Source: a bacterium
GTDB taxonomy: Bacteria; Cyanobacteriota; Vampirovibrionia; Gastranaerophilales; Gastranaerophilaceae
DNA length: 64,000 bases
Direction of reading: 5' to 3'
Assembly (NCBI GenBank): GCA_017542305.1
Contig: JAFXXK010000016.1
Location: forward strand, 1 to 64,000
Made by a program: the position numbers and the translations under genes. Below the pieces are notes generated by a model. The model saw nothing but the letters and a program-made list of their open reading frames with translations. It was not told the origin of the DNA and made no database searches. Every line of letters starts with the position of its first letter. Position 1 is the stretch's first letter. Of the stretch, positions 24,133 through 34,419 are shown one piece after another.

Positions 24133-26514
24133 ATGATAGAAAATTTAGATCAGTTGCGACAGGCAATTGAGGTAGAGAGAAAATATAAATATATTGATAT
24201 TCAGGGGAAACAATATTCATTTTCGTCATTTATCAGAAAACTTGCCCGAAAACAATACAAAGAATCGGGTAAAAAACCAAAATGGACGGTTTTGCTTGAA
24301 ACTTTTGAGCACTACCCTTTAGCATCCGTACTTGAAAGAAAACGGGCAGTTGATTTGCTTGTAAAAGTCGTTAAATCCGAATTAGAAACAAAAAACGAAC
24401 CAGAAGAACAGAATAAAAACGACATTCCCAGAAACCCCAACGAAGTCGATGTTATGTATGTAAAAGGGGTTGGTCCGAAAATTGCCTATATGCTTAACAA
24501 ACTCGGAATATACACCGCAAATGATTTGATATGCTATTTTCCAAGAAAACATGTTGATTATTCATCAAGAACTCTGATTAGCCAGCTTAAGGAGGGTGAA
24601 ACAACGACTGTATTCGGTTATATCAAAACCGTTTCGATATACAATTCCGCAAAAGGCTTATCAATAACAAAAGTAGGTATTCAGGACGAAAGCGGCAAGC
24701 TTGAGTTGACGTTCTTTAACGCAAAAGCAAACAAATATGTTCAGGAGAGAATGCGTTCACAATTCCCGAAAAATGCAGGAATAATGCTCTCAGGAACCGT
24801 AAAACGTGACAGTTACACAAATAAACTTACCTTTGACAAACCAACATACTCCATTATGACAGGGGAATTTTTGACGGGAGAACAAACCAACCTTAACCTT
24901 GCAAGAATAGTTCCAATATACACCGTATGCGAAAATCTGAACATAAAAGTCCTGAGAAAAGCTATCTTCAACGCAATTACGCTCTACAAAGATTACATTG
25001 TGAATATTATTCCGGATGAAATCAGAGAACGGTTAGGCATTATGGATAAAAAGGAAGCCGTATCTCAGATACATTTTCCCGAAACAATGGATAAACTCGA
25101 ACAGGCAAGATTTTCTCTGGTATTTGAAGAACTGTTTTTACTTCAGTTGAAAATGGTCAGAGTTCGTGAAGCTAGTGCAAAAGAAAAAGCTCTGAACTTG
25201 AAAATAAAAGAAAACGGACTTGTCCGGCAATTTATAAAAAGTTTACCGTTCGAACTCACAGGCGGACAGAAGAAGGCTGTTAACGAAATTTTGCACGACC
25301 TCAACTCCGACCACCCGATGGCAAGATTATTACAGGGAGATGTCGGCAGCGGAAAAACCGTTGTAGCATGCATTATGCTTCTTGCTGCCGTTGAAAACGG
25401 TTATCAGGGTGCAATTATGGCGCCAACAGAAATCCTTGCCCAGCAGCATTATAACAATTTAGTAAACTGGCTGACTCCTATGGGGTTAAGTGTAGGTCTG
25501 TTCTTGGGCTCTCAGGGCAAACGGGTCAGAGAAAAATTCAGAACGGATTTAAGAAACGGACAAACAAATATTGCAGTCGGAACCCACGCACTTATTCAGG
25601 AGGATGTGGATTTTAATAACCTCGGAGCAATTGTTGTCGATGAGCAGCACAGATTCGGAGTACGACAAAGAAATATCTTAAAGAAAAAAGCTGCAAGTCC
25701 GCAGATGCTTACCATGACGGCGACCCCAATACCGAGAACTCTGGCGATGACGGTTCACGGTGATTTGGATTTAACAATTATTGATGAATTGCCAAAAGGC
25801 AGATTACCTATTAAAACCGCCCTGACCTTCTCCCATAAAAGCGTATATGAACTTATAGATAAAGAAGTTAGGGCAGGCAGACAGGCTTATGTAGTCTATC
25901 CGCTCATAGATGAAAGCGAAACATTATCAGCAAAAGCCGCAACCGTAGAGGCAGAAAAACTCAGGAAAGAAATTTTCCCGCAATATAAAATCGGACTGCT
26001 TCACGGGAAATTAAAAAATGACGAAAAAGAACAGGTAATGGCAGATTTTAAGGATAAAAAATACGATATTCTCGTATCTACAACCGTTGTCGAAGTCGGA
26101 GTCGATGTCCCTAATGCAACGGTTATGATTATAGAGAATGCCGAACGTTTCGGTTTATCGCAGCTTCATCAGCTCAGAGGACGTGTCGGCAGAAGTGATT
26201 TGCAGTCATACTGCGTACTTGTTTCAGGTTCACGTTCTATTGAAACAAGAGAGAGATTAAATATCATGACCCAGACAAACGACGGATTCGTTATTGCCGA
26301 AAAAGACCTTCAATTAAGAGGTCCGGGCGAATTTTTAGGCACACGTCAAAGCGGTCTGCCTGATTTGATACTATCTGATATAGTAAAAGATGCCAAGATA
26401 TTAGAACTTGCAAGAAACGAAGCAATAAATTTTGTAAAAACGAATAATCTCAACAATTATCCGCTGCTTGAAAAAGTAACCTCTTTACAGATGTTCAGCG
26501 GTTTGGAAATTTAA
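24133..26514 (+). CDS. recG: ATP-dependent DNA helicase RecG
   Basis: Branch-migrating helicase that remodels stalled forks and recombination intermediates. 793 residues, about 100 longer than E. coli RecG because of an extra N-terminal domain (about 1-105), as seen in cyanobacterial-type RecG. A helix-hairpin-helix-like VKGVGPKIAYMLNKLGI (about 112-128) leads into the wedge OB domain. Motor motifs are intact: GDVGSGKT (about 402-409), DEQH (about 503), TATPIPRTL (about 534) and LRGRVGRS in the second RecA lobe. Its stop directly abuts the stop of the convergent glycosyltransferase gene. Confidence 0.93.
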   Translation: MIENLDQLRQAIEVERKYKYIDIQGKQYSFSSFIRKLARKQYKESGKKPKWTVLLETFEHYPLASVLERKRAVDLLVKVVKSELETKNEPEEQNKNDIPRNPNEVDVMYVKGVGPKIAYMLNKLGIYTANDLICYFPRKHVDYSSRTLISQLKEGETTTVFGYIKTVSIYNSAKGLSITKVGIQDESGKLELTFFNAKANKYVQERMRSQFPKNAGIMLSGTVKRDSYTNKLTFDKPTYSIMTGEFLTGEQTNLNLARIVPIYTVCENLNIKVLRKAIFNAITLYKDYIVNIIPDEIRERLGIMDKKEAVSQIHFPETMDKLEQARFSLVFEELFLLQLKMVRVREASAKEKALNLKIKENGLVRQFIKSLPFELTGGQKKAVNEILHDLNSDHPMARLLQGDVGSGKTVVACIMLLAAVENGYQGAIMAPTEILAQQHYNNLVNWLTPMGLSVGLFLGSQGKRVREKFRTDLRNGQTNIAVGTHALIQEDVDFNNLGAIVVDEQHRFGVRQRNILKKKAASPQMLTMTATPIPRTLAMTVHGDLDLTIIDELPKGRLPIKTALTFSHKSVYELIDKEVRAGRQAYVVYPLIDESETLSAKAATVEAEKLRKEIFPQYKIGLLHGKLKNDEKEQVMADFKDKKYDILVSTTVVEVGVDVPNATVMIIENAERFGLSQLHQLRGRVGRSDLQSYCVLVSGSRSIETRERLNIMTQTNDGFVIAEKDLQLRGPGEFLGTRQSGLPDLILSDIVKDAKILELARNEAINFVKTNNLNNYPLLEKVTSLQMFSGLEI

Positions 26515-28113
26515 TCAGCTTTCACAAAAATCTGCCCAAGCTTTTTCATAAGCTTCTTCTATTTGTCTGACGTAAGTTTCGTAATCAGTAAACAGTTTTG
26601 ACGTTAAGACGGTCTGACGATAATTTTCTCTGTACCATTTCAATTTCTCAACATCTCTTGATAAATTTTTAGCAATTTTGATGTACTCATCCTCATTCCC
26701 TGCAATAAGATTATCTTGACCAAGCATATTATTTATTCTGGCTGCACCTTTTGCACTAATTGTCATACCGTTCAGAGTAACGACAGGAACTCCCATTAAA
26801 GCCTGCTCAATAGTTATTGTTAACCCGCTGAAAGGTGTCGGATCAAGGGCAATATCACAATAATCATAACATTTGAAATGACTGTTTTCTGTCGGAGTAT
26901 TATCAAAAATGACTCGGTAAGGACTAATTCCGAACTTATTAAATAACGGAATAAGTCTGTCAGTATCCCGCTGCTGTAACTGTGTTCTGTATATCAGCAG
27001 TTTTGAATTGGGAACGGCATTAAGAACCTTTGACCACAACAAGATAGTTGAAGTATTTAGTTTTGACGTGCAATTAAAACTTCCGAATGTTATATAATTA
27101 TTCTTTAACACAGGCAACGGAGTTATATCGGGTAAAGTTTGGTCCTTATTATTAAAGCAAAATCTGTTCATTCCGCATTCAATATACATAGGCTTTTCGG
27201 TATAATATTTCGCAAAATTTTCAGGAATGGTAAATTTATCAGCAAGAATGTAATCAACTTCCTTCATTCCGTATGTACCCAGAAAACCTAAATACTGAAC
27301 TATTACAGGAGCAGGTTTGTATATTAGTGACCAAATCGCTTTATGAGTATAGCCGCTTAAATCAACAAGAATATCAATGTTATCGGAATGAATTTTATCG
27401 GCAATTTCCTCATTTGTCATATTCGTACAGTTGTTATAGTTATACCCGATATTTTTTATTCTTTCTGTCACATGATCGGATTTTTTTGAGCAATCATATA
27501 AATTTATATCAAAATTTTCCTTGTTATGATGCTCCAGTATAGGCAAAACAAACGTCATCATTGCATGTCCATGAAAATCTGACGATAAATACCCTATTTT
27601 TAATTTCTTATTTTTATCATAACTTTTGCTATCATAACTAAACGGCTTTTTATCCTTCAAAAAGTCATTCCGGAAAATATCAACGTATTTTTCAAAAATA
27701 TTCTTTATATCTTTCAGTTCATAGTGTTTGCTCTTTATTATAATCTGCGTGAGCATTACAAAATTCTTTATATCCGGCTTTAATTCCATTTCTTTCAGGT
27801 AATACTCTATAGATTTATCGTTATCTCTATAAAAATACAAATAGCCCAACATGTCGTATGTATGCGCATCAGCAGTACAGAATTTCAACATTTGTTCGTA
27901 AACACATATTGCACTATCAAAATCCTTTAATTTGTAAAAACTGTACCCTAACTTTTTATATACTTTACATCTGTCGGCCATACTGATATTATCGGCTTCC
28001 AGCAAAGGATAAAAAACATCAATAGCATTCTTGTATTTCGCATTTGAATATAATTCATCTGCAATCTTAATCTGTTCCTTTATTTCAAGTGAGCTAATCT
28101 TAGAATCATTCAT
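26515..28113 (-). CDS. TPR plus OGT/SPINDLY-type glycosyltransferase (GT41)
   Basis: 532 residues. Residues about 1-155 hold three to four tetratricopeptide units; about 165-525 match the GT41 catalytic region of O-GlcNAc transferases: KLKIGYLSSDFHGHAMM (catalytic-site His region), DILVDLSGYT, PAPVIVQYLGFLGTYGM, YITFGSFNCTSKLN, and DPTPFSGLTITIEQALMGVP. It probably adds a sugar to Ser/Thr of proteins in the cytosol; target and donor are unknown. Promoter TTGACA-17 bp-TAAGAT (28148-28120) ends 6 nt before the ATG, predicting a leaderless mRNA. Confidence 0.8.
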   Translation of the reverse strand: MNDSKISSLEIKEQIKIADELYSNAKYKNAIDVFYPLLEADNISMADRCKVYKKLGYSFYKLKDFDSAICVYEQMLKFCTADAHTYDMLGYLYFYRDNDKSIEYYLKEMELKPDIKNFVMLTQIIIKSKHYELKDIKNIFEKYVDIFRNDFLKDKKPFSYDSKSYDKNKKLKIGYLSSDFHGHAMMTFVLPILEHHNKENFDINLYDCSKKSDHVTERIKNIGYNYNNCTNMTNEEIADKIHSDNIDILVDLSGYTHKAIWSLIYKPAPVIVQYLGFLGTYGMKEVDYILADKFTIPENFAKYYTEKPMYIECGMNRFCFNNKDQTLPDITPLPVLKNNYITFGSFNCTSKLNTSTILLWSKVLNAVPNSKLLIYRTQLQQRDTDRLIPLFNKFGISPYRVIFDNTPTENSHFKCYDYCDIALDPTPFSGLTITIEQALMGVPVVTLNGMTISAKGAARINNMLGQDNLIAGNEDEYIKIAKNLSRDVEKLKWYRENYRQTVLTSKLFTDYETYVRQIEEAYEKAWADFCES

Positions 28114-28119
28114 TACTTA

Positions 28120-28148
28120 ATCTTATCTTTATATCGGAATTTTGTCAA
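28120..28148 (-). promoter_or_regulatory. promoter of the GT41 gene, leaderless arrangement
   Basis: TTGACA (28148-28143), 17 bp, TAAGAT (28125-28120), then 6 nt to the ATG at 28113. Confidence 0.65.
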
Positions 28149-28260
28149 AAAATAAACGACCAAAAATAATGTAAATATATATTAAGCTGATATAACTAAA
28201 TTAAGCAATTATTTAAACTTTATATACTTTATAGATATAGAGATAGAGAAAGGAATATCT

Positions 28261-28608
28261 ATGGTACAACACTATATGCCAAGGGTATTAATGAAATCAA
28301 GTGCAGTCTCCGGAACCAGATCATTCGGAAGCACCAATGTCTATATCCAGAACAACTACGGCACTAACTACAACGGTGGCGGATTGTGGAACGGATATTT
28401 TCAACGCACATCAAGCTATAACAGCGGTACTCCCGTAACAATGGATCCGAGATATTACGGGAATCAATACAGTTACGGCGGATACGGATACGGATGCAAC
28501 ATGCCGCACTGGACTCAACAGGCAGTTGAAGGAAACTTTGTATTTGATTTCCTCAAAGGCGTATTTGGCGGCGGTAACGGCAACGGAAACGGCGGTTGTT
28601 TCTGCTAA
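28261..28608 (+). CDS. Gly/Tyr/Asn-rich small protein
   Basis: 115 residues. After a basic start (MPRVLMKSSAVSGTRSFGS) the body is rich in Gly, Tyr and Asn (YSYGGYGYGC, then GGGNGNGNGGCFC at the end), with one short hydrophobic helix (FVFDFLKGVFGG). AAAGGA precedes the ATG. The composition is that of flexible or self-associating low-complexity proteins. No family recognised. Convergent with a secreted VWA protein 8 bp away. Confidence 0.55.
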   Translation: MVQHYMPRVLMKSSAVSGTRSFGSTNVYIQNNYGTNYNGGGLWNGYFQRTSSYNSGTPVTMDPRYYGNQYSYGGYGYGCNMPHWTQQAVEGNFVFDFLKGVFGGGNGNGNGGCFC

Positions 28609-28616
28609 TATCATAA

Positions 28617-29327
28617 TTATTTAGTAATAATTTTAGCTTCAACTTTTTTTTGGACTTTGGTAGAGTTTTGCAAGCTTTTTGCAAGCTCTGCTGCCGTATT
28701 TGCAGTATAGAATTTACCACTTGTCACTAATGATGTGCATTTCAGTTGGTCTATATCATCTTCATCCGAAACATTAAAAGCAATTACATCAATTGTAACA
28801 TCTTTTCGTGTTCTGATAAGTTCCATAACATATTTGCAAGGACTTTCATCACAATTTTCTCCACCGTCGGTCAGGAGTATTATGTGTTTCTTTCCTCTGA
28901 ATCCTGCAAAATCATATTTTATCGCCTGTTTTAGAGAAAAGGTTATCGGAGTCATCCCTTTTGGGTGAACTTTTTCAAGTGCATAATTCATCGACTGAGT
29001 ATTCAGCCTCGTAATAGGAACCATCAATGTTGAAGCCCTGCAAGCCTCAAAAGGAGTGAAACCCATTTTATGCCCATATACTCTCAGCCCTACCATACTG
29101 TCAGGATTGATAGACGGCAAAAGATTTCTGACGGTATCTATCATCATATCAATTTTGCTTTGCCCATCAAGGTATTCGGTCATAGAATTTGAAAAATCCA
29201 GTATAAAAAGGGTTTGTTCTTCGGGTTCTTGGCTAAAACGGTAATTGTAGCTGTCATACACTCCGTAATCACCCGCAAACGCAGGCAGCAAAATTAATGA
29301 TAGCATTACAAATAACAGTTTTTTCAT
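28617..29327 (-). CDS. secreted von Willebrand factor A domain protein
   Basis: 236 residues with a signal peptide (about 1-18, ending AFA) and one VWA domain. The metal-ion-dependent adhesion site is complete: DFSNS (about 44-48), the Thr in KGMTPITFS, and TDGGE near 150. Cysteines (for example ENCDESPCKYV) could form disulfides in the periplasm or outside. A role in adhesion or assembly of an envelope complex is inferred. No moxR-type ATPase is next to it. Confidence 0.75.
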   Translation of the reverse strand: MKKLLFVMLSLILLPAFAGDYGVYDSYNYRFSQEPEEQTLFILDFSNSMTEYLDGQSKIDMMIDTVRNLLPSINPDSMVGLRVYGHKMGFTPFEACRASTLMVPITRLNTQSMNYALEKVHPKGMTPITFSLKQAIKYDFAGFRGKKHIILLTDGGENCDESPCKYVMELIRTRKDVTIDVIAFNVSDEDDIDQLKCTSLVTSGKFYTANTAAELAKSLQNSTKVQKKVEAKIITK

Positions 29328-29377
29328 AAATTGAATTTATGATAAATTTACGGATATTTCATTCCCTAACAGGGTAA

Positions 29378-30253
29378 TTAAATTGTAAGATTTCCGTCCA
29401 AATAACCTTTTATCCCGACAGGAACGGTTTGTTTTTTGGAAGAATGAGAGAACTTAAACCCGGAATATGCAGGAACATCAAGCAATTCTGCAGTTTCTTT
29501 AAAAATTTCTCTCAACCAAACCTCATTATCGCAGTCGGTAAATTCACCAAAAGCGATACCTTTGACGTGCTGACGGAACTGTTTCATGTTACATAATTGG
29601 GTAAGCATTTTGTCTATTTTATAAGCCGGCTCATTAACATCTTCCGTAAAGAATATAAAATCTTCCTCCGGAATAAAATCAATACCGCAGAGAGAGACTA
29701 TCGACGAAAGATTTCCGCCCCAGACAATACCCTCAGCCTCACCAAATTTTACAACCTCTGTTGACGGATATTCTTCCGAACAGCCCTTTAATACATTGAA
29801 AAATGATTTTTGGGTAGATATTTCAGGAACTTCGTTATTAAAATCCGACTGTGCCATAGGACCCGAAAAGGTAATCAAACCGGAACGTTTGAGCAGCATC
29901 AGAGATAAAACCGTAATATCCGAGTATCCGCAAAATATTTTCGGATTATTTCTTATCAGGTCAAAATCAATATATTTTAGTAATCTTAAACACCCGTAAC
30001 CGCCTCTGGCACATAATATTGCATTAACGTCTTTATTTAAAAATGCGTTATGCAAATCTTCAACACGCTCCTCATCACTCCCTGCCAAATACCTTTCCGC
30101 ATCAAACAAATGTTTTCCGAGAATGATTTTGTATCCCAAATTTTCAAAAAAAGATTTTGCTTTCATTATTTCATCGTACTGAACTTCGCCTGCTGGTGCG
30201 ATAATTGCAATAGTATCAGCTAATTTGAGATTTTTGGGTTTAATTAAATTCAT
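29378..30253 (-). CDS. ldcA: LD-carboxypeptidase (peptidase family S66)
   Basis: Trims the terminal D-Ala from muropeptide tetrapeptides during cell-wall recycling. 291 residues, normal length. The nucleophile lies in GYSDIT (about 105-110), preceded by ARGGYGCLRLL; WGGNLSSIVSLCG carries the catalytic Glu region and FKFSHSSKKQTVPVG the His. AAGGA lies 6-7 nt before the ATG. An MccF-type microcin-immunity peptidase has the same fold and cannot be fully excluded. Confidence 0.82.
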   Translation of the reverse strand: MNLIKPKNLKLADTIAIIAPAGEVQYDEIMKAKSFFENLGYKIILGKHLFDAERYLAGSDEERVEDLHNAFLNKDVNAILCARGGYGCLRLLKYIDFDLIRNNPKIFCGYSDITVLSLMLLKRSGLITFSGPMAQSDFNNEVPEISTQKSFFNVLKGCSEEYPSTEVVKFGEAEGIVWGGNLSSIVSLCGIDFIPEEDFIFFTEDVNEPAYKIDKMLTQLCNMKQFRQHVKGIAFGEFTDCDNEVWLREIFKETAELLDVPAYSGFKFSHSSKKQTVPVGIKGYLDGNLTI

Positions 30254-30278
30254 AAATTATCCTTTTTTTTAAATATTC

Positions 30279-30287
30279 TGCTATAAT
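30279..30287 (+). promoter_or_regulatory. extended -10 of dnaX
   Basis: TGC-TATAAT ends 9 nt before the ATG at 30297, leaving a leader of about 2-3 nt and no ribosome site. Confidence 0.6.
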
Positions 30288-30296
30288 TATATCATC

Positions 30297-32177
30297 ATGA
30301 ACGATAAATATATACCTTTATACAGAAAATATCGTCCGCAAAAATTAGAAGAAATTGTCGGACAGGAACATATTAAGAAAGCTTTGACAAATGCGATTTC
30401 TATGAACAGAATTTCGCATGCTTATCTTTTTACGGGACCGAGAGGTACCGGAAAAACATCGACCGCAAGAATTTTTGCTAAATCCCTGAATTGTATTGAC
30501 GGTCCTACGATTTCACCGTGCAACGAGTGCGAAAACTGCAAAAATATTACAAACTCAATTCCGATTGATGTAATTGAAATTGATGCTGCAAGTAACCGCT
30601 CCGTAAATGATGCAGATGAAATTATTAAAAAAGTCGTACTCGCACCTGTCCAGAGCAGATACAAAATTTATATTATAGATGAAGTCCATATGTTGACTCC
30701 GCAGGCTTTTAATGCATTATTAAAAACCCTTGAAGAACCGCCGGCTAATGTAATATTTATCCTTGCTACAACGGAAGTTCATAAAGTTCTTGATACGATT
30801 AAAAGCCGCTGCCAACGGTTTGATTTTAGAAGAATTACTACTGATGATATAGTAAAACACCTCAGATATATTTCCGATAAAGAGAAAATAAATATCACCG
30901 ATGATGCATTATTTACTATTGCGAAAAACTCTGCGGGCGGAATGAGGGACAGTATTGCATTACTTGATCAGCTAAGTATTTTAGACGGGGAAAAAGCCAT
31001 TTCTACCGATGATATTAATGCACTTCTCGGAAGGATTTCTTTTGATACTCTGAAAGAATTGAGCGATGCTGTCGTAAGTTCAAACCCGCAATCAGCTATC
31101 GAAGTATTGGAAAAGATTTATAACTCAGGCAATGAGCCTACTCAAATTTTACAAAACTTACTTGATTATTTTAAGAATATGCTTATTGTTAAAAACTGCA
31201 AACCTGATATAATTTTTGAACTTACGCAGCTGAACGAAGCACAAATAAAAGAATTAACCGAACAGGTAAAAAATCTTGAAACGCAGCAAATGACAGCTCT
31301 AATTGATAAGACTTCGGATTATATAAAAGAGATTAAAACAACAAATAACCCAAGATTATGGCTTGAAGTCGGAATAATTGACCTTGCAAATCTGACAGAA
31401 AACACTAGATTAGCAGATTTGCAAAACAGATTAGCAAGGCTCGAAGGCGGAGCAGTATCTCCAGTTAATTCTCAGAATTATGTTACCGCACCAACCCCGA
31501 TATCAACCGTTCACAAGATTAAAGAACAATTTATTGAACAGACAAAGAAACCGGAACAAGTTAAGCAGGAAGTAAAAACTCCGAAACCCCCAACCCCTGA
31601 ACCGGTACAGAAAACAGAACAACCTCAGGCTGAACCCGAACCCCGGAAAATTCAGGAAGAAGATTTTTCACCAATGCCTAAGGCTAAACCCATAGACAGC
31701 AATGATATTTCCGTATTATGGGGTAAACTGTTAGACCAAATTTCATCTGCTCCGACGAAAGCTTTACTGAAACAATGGGCAAATCCCGTAAAAATTACGG
31801 CTGAAGAAACCATTATAACTCTAAAAAATGAAATGTTTCTGACACAGGTTAACTCAACCGGTAAAAAAGCTTCAATTATAAAAGCATTAGACGCAATATT
31901 TTCTCAGGAAAATTCAAATGTAATAATGCGGCTTCCACTGCCGGAGGATGTAACGGTAAAACCTTTAATAGCAAAACCGCTCCAGATGAAACGTCTGCCT
32001 GATGAAATGCAGCCGCCTCCGCTTCCCGATGAAGAAGAAATACAGGAAGCCGTAGAAGAAGTTAAATCAAATACCGAAGAAACCGAGCCTAAAAAGAAAA
32101 CCGCTGCATATAGTGCAAGTCATTCAGATCAGGTAAATATGGTTATGGATTTATTTGACGGCAAAATTATCGAATAA
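30297..32177 (+). CDS. dnaX: DNA polymerase III subunits gamma/tau
   Basis: Clamp-loader ATPase of the replisome. 626 residues. Walker A GPRGTGKTS (about 46-54), a zinc knuckle (C at about 64, 73, 76 and 79), Walker B IIDEVHML, and the sensor SRC segment (IKSRCQRFDF) are all present. A Pro/Glu-rich linker (about 410-470) precedes the C-terminal tau domain. I saw no obvious A-rich slippage site for a short gamma form, but did not search exhaustively. Followed 75 bp later by atpD. Confidence 0.93.
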   Translation: MNDKYIPLYRKYRPQKLEEIVGQEHIKKALTNAISMNRISHAYLFTGPRGTGKTSTARIFAKSLNCIDGPTISPCNECENCKNITNSIPIDVIEIDAASNRSVNDADEIIKKVVLAPVQSRYKIYIIDEVHMLTPQAFNALLKTLEEPPANVIFILATTEVHKVLDTIKSRCQRFDFRRITTDDIVKHLRYISDKEKINITDDALFTIAKNSAGGMRDSIALLDQLSILDGEKAISTDDINALLGRISFDTLKELSDAVVSSNPQSAIEVLEKIYNSGNEPTQILQNLLDYFKNMLIVKNCKPDIIFELTQLNEAQIKELTEQVKNLETQQMTALIDKTSDYIKEIKTTNNPRLWLEVGIIDLANLTENTRLADLQNRLARLEGGAVSPVNSQNYVTAPTPISTVHKIKEQFIEQTKKPEQVKQEVKTPKPPTPEPVQKTEQPQAEPEPRKIQEEDFSPMPKAKPIDSNDISVLWGKLLDQISSAPTKALLKQWANPVKITAEETIITLKNEMFLTQVNSTGKKASIIKALDAIFSQENSNVIMRLPLPEDVTVKPLIAKPLQMKRLPDEMQPPPLPDEEEIQEAVEEVKSNTEETEPKKKTAAYSASHSDQVNMVMDLFDGKIIE

Positions 32178-32205
32178 ATATACATGCTCAAATAATGTTA
32201 ATTCC

Positions 32206-33665
<1,460 letters not shown>

Positions 33666-33683
33666 TTTGCGGAGTAAATAATT

Positions 33684-34076
33684 ATGCATTTAAAAATAAT
33701 TACACACGAAAGATTAGTTTTTGACGAAGATGTAGATGAAATCTACTCTCGCGGAACTGCGGGCGAATTTGGAGTTTTACCTAACCATATACCCATAATG
33801 TATGCTCTTGATATAGGAGTTACCAAGGTCGTTCAAAACGGTCAGGCAAGATATTTTGCTACTATGGGCGGAGTATTTCAGTTTAAGGACAATGAGGCAG
33901 TTATACTGACAGCTGCAGCGGAAGACGGCAATAATATTGATACAGCAAAAGCTCAGGAAGAATTTGAACGGGCAAAAGCTTTATTAGCCGAACAGAATGC
34001 GGAAATAGATGCTAAAAGAGCCGAAGCTGCACTAGCAAGAGCAATGGCAAAATTACAAGCTTCATTAAAAGGCTAA
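33684..34076 (+). CDS. atpC: F-type ATP synthase subunit epsilon
   Basis: Rotor-stalk subunit that couples and regulates F1. 130 residues: N-terminal beta sandwich (about 1-83, with GTAGEFGVLPNHIPIMYALD) and a C-terminal helical hairpin rich in Ala and Glu (about 90-130). GGAG lies 9 nt before the ATG and the gene follows atpD by 18 bp, so the two are one operon. Confidence 0.93.
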   Translation: MHLKIITHERLVFDEDVDEIYSRGTAGEFGVLPNHIPIMYALDIGVTKVVQNGQARYFATMGGVFQFKDNEAVILTAAAEDGNNIDTAKAQEEFERAKALLAEQNAEIDAKRAEAALARAMAKLQASLKG

Positions 34077-34086
34077 AATATCGCTT

Positions 34087-34269
34087 TTAATTATCAAAAA
34101 TTGAAGGTTTAATGTTCTTTGTCGTATCTTCAGGATTAAATATGGTTTGACAATTCATTTTAACAATATCCGCAACAGAGTTTTCTTCCGACTCGGATTT
34201 CTTTAAATCCTGCCAATAATTTTTGCCTAGATCGGGCATTCCCTGTTGTATTTCATTGAATTGTCCCAT
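34087..34269 (-). CDS. small uncharacterised protein
   Basis: 60 residues, acidic, with no membrane segment (starts MGQFNEIQQGMPDLGKNYWQ). GGAG lies about 10 nt before the ATG. Convergent with atpC, 10 bp apart. It may be real but evidence is only the open frame and ribosome site. Confidence 0.45.
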   Translation of the reverse strand: MGQFNEIQQGMPDLGKNYWQDLKKSESEENSVADIVKMNCQTIFNPEDTTKNIKPSIFDN

Positions 34270-34370
34270 AAAGCGATAACTCCATGTTTACACATTTCAT
34301 GTAACGGCGGTGAATTTCAAAACTTTAGCAATTACCGATTTATATTTATAAAACTTAATATTCATAAATG

Positions 34371-34401
34371 AAAAAGCAAGCTGAAATTCAGCTTGCTTTT
34401 T
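34371..34401. terminator. bidirectional terminator downstream of nusA
   Basis: AAAAAGCAAGCTGAA and TTCAGCTTGCTTTTT form a perfect 15-bp inverted repeat with A and T runs at the ends. It ends the rimP-nusA operon on the minus strand. Confidence 0.85.
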
Positions 34402-34419
34402 GAGTTTTAATCTTATGTC

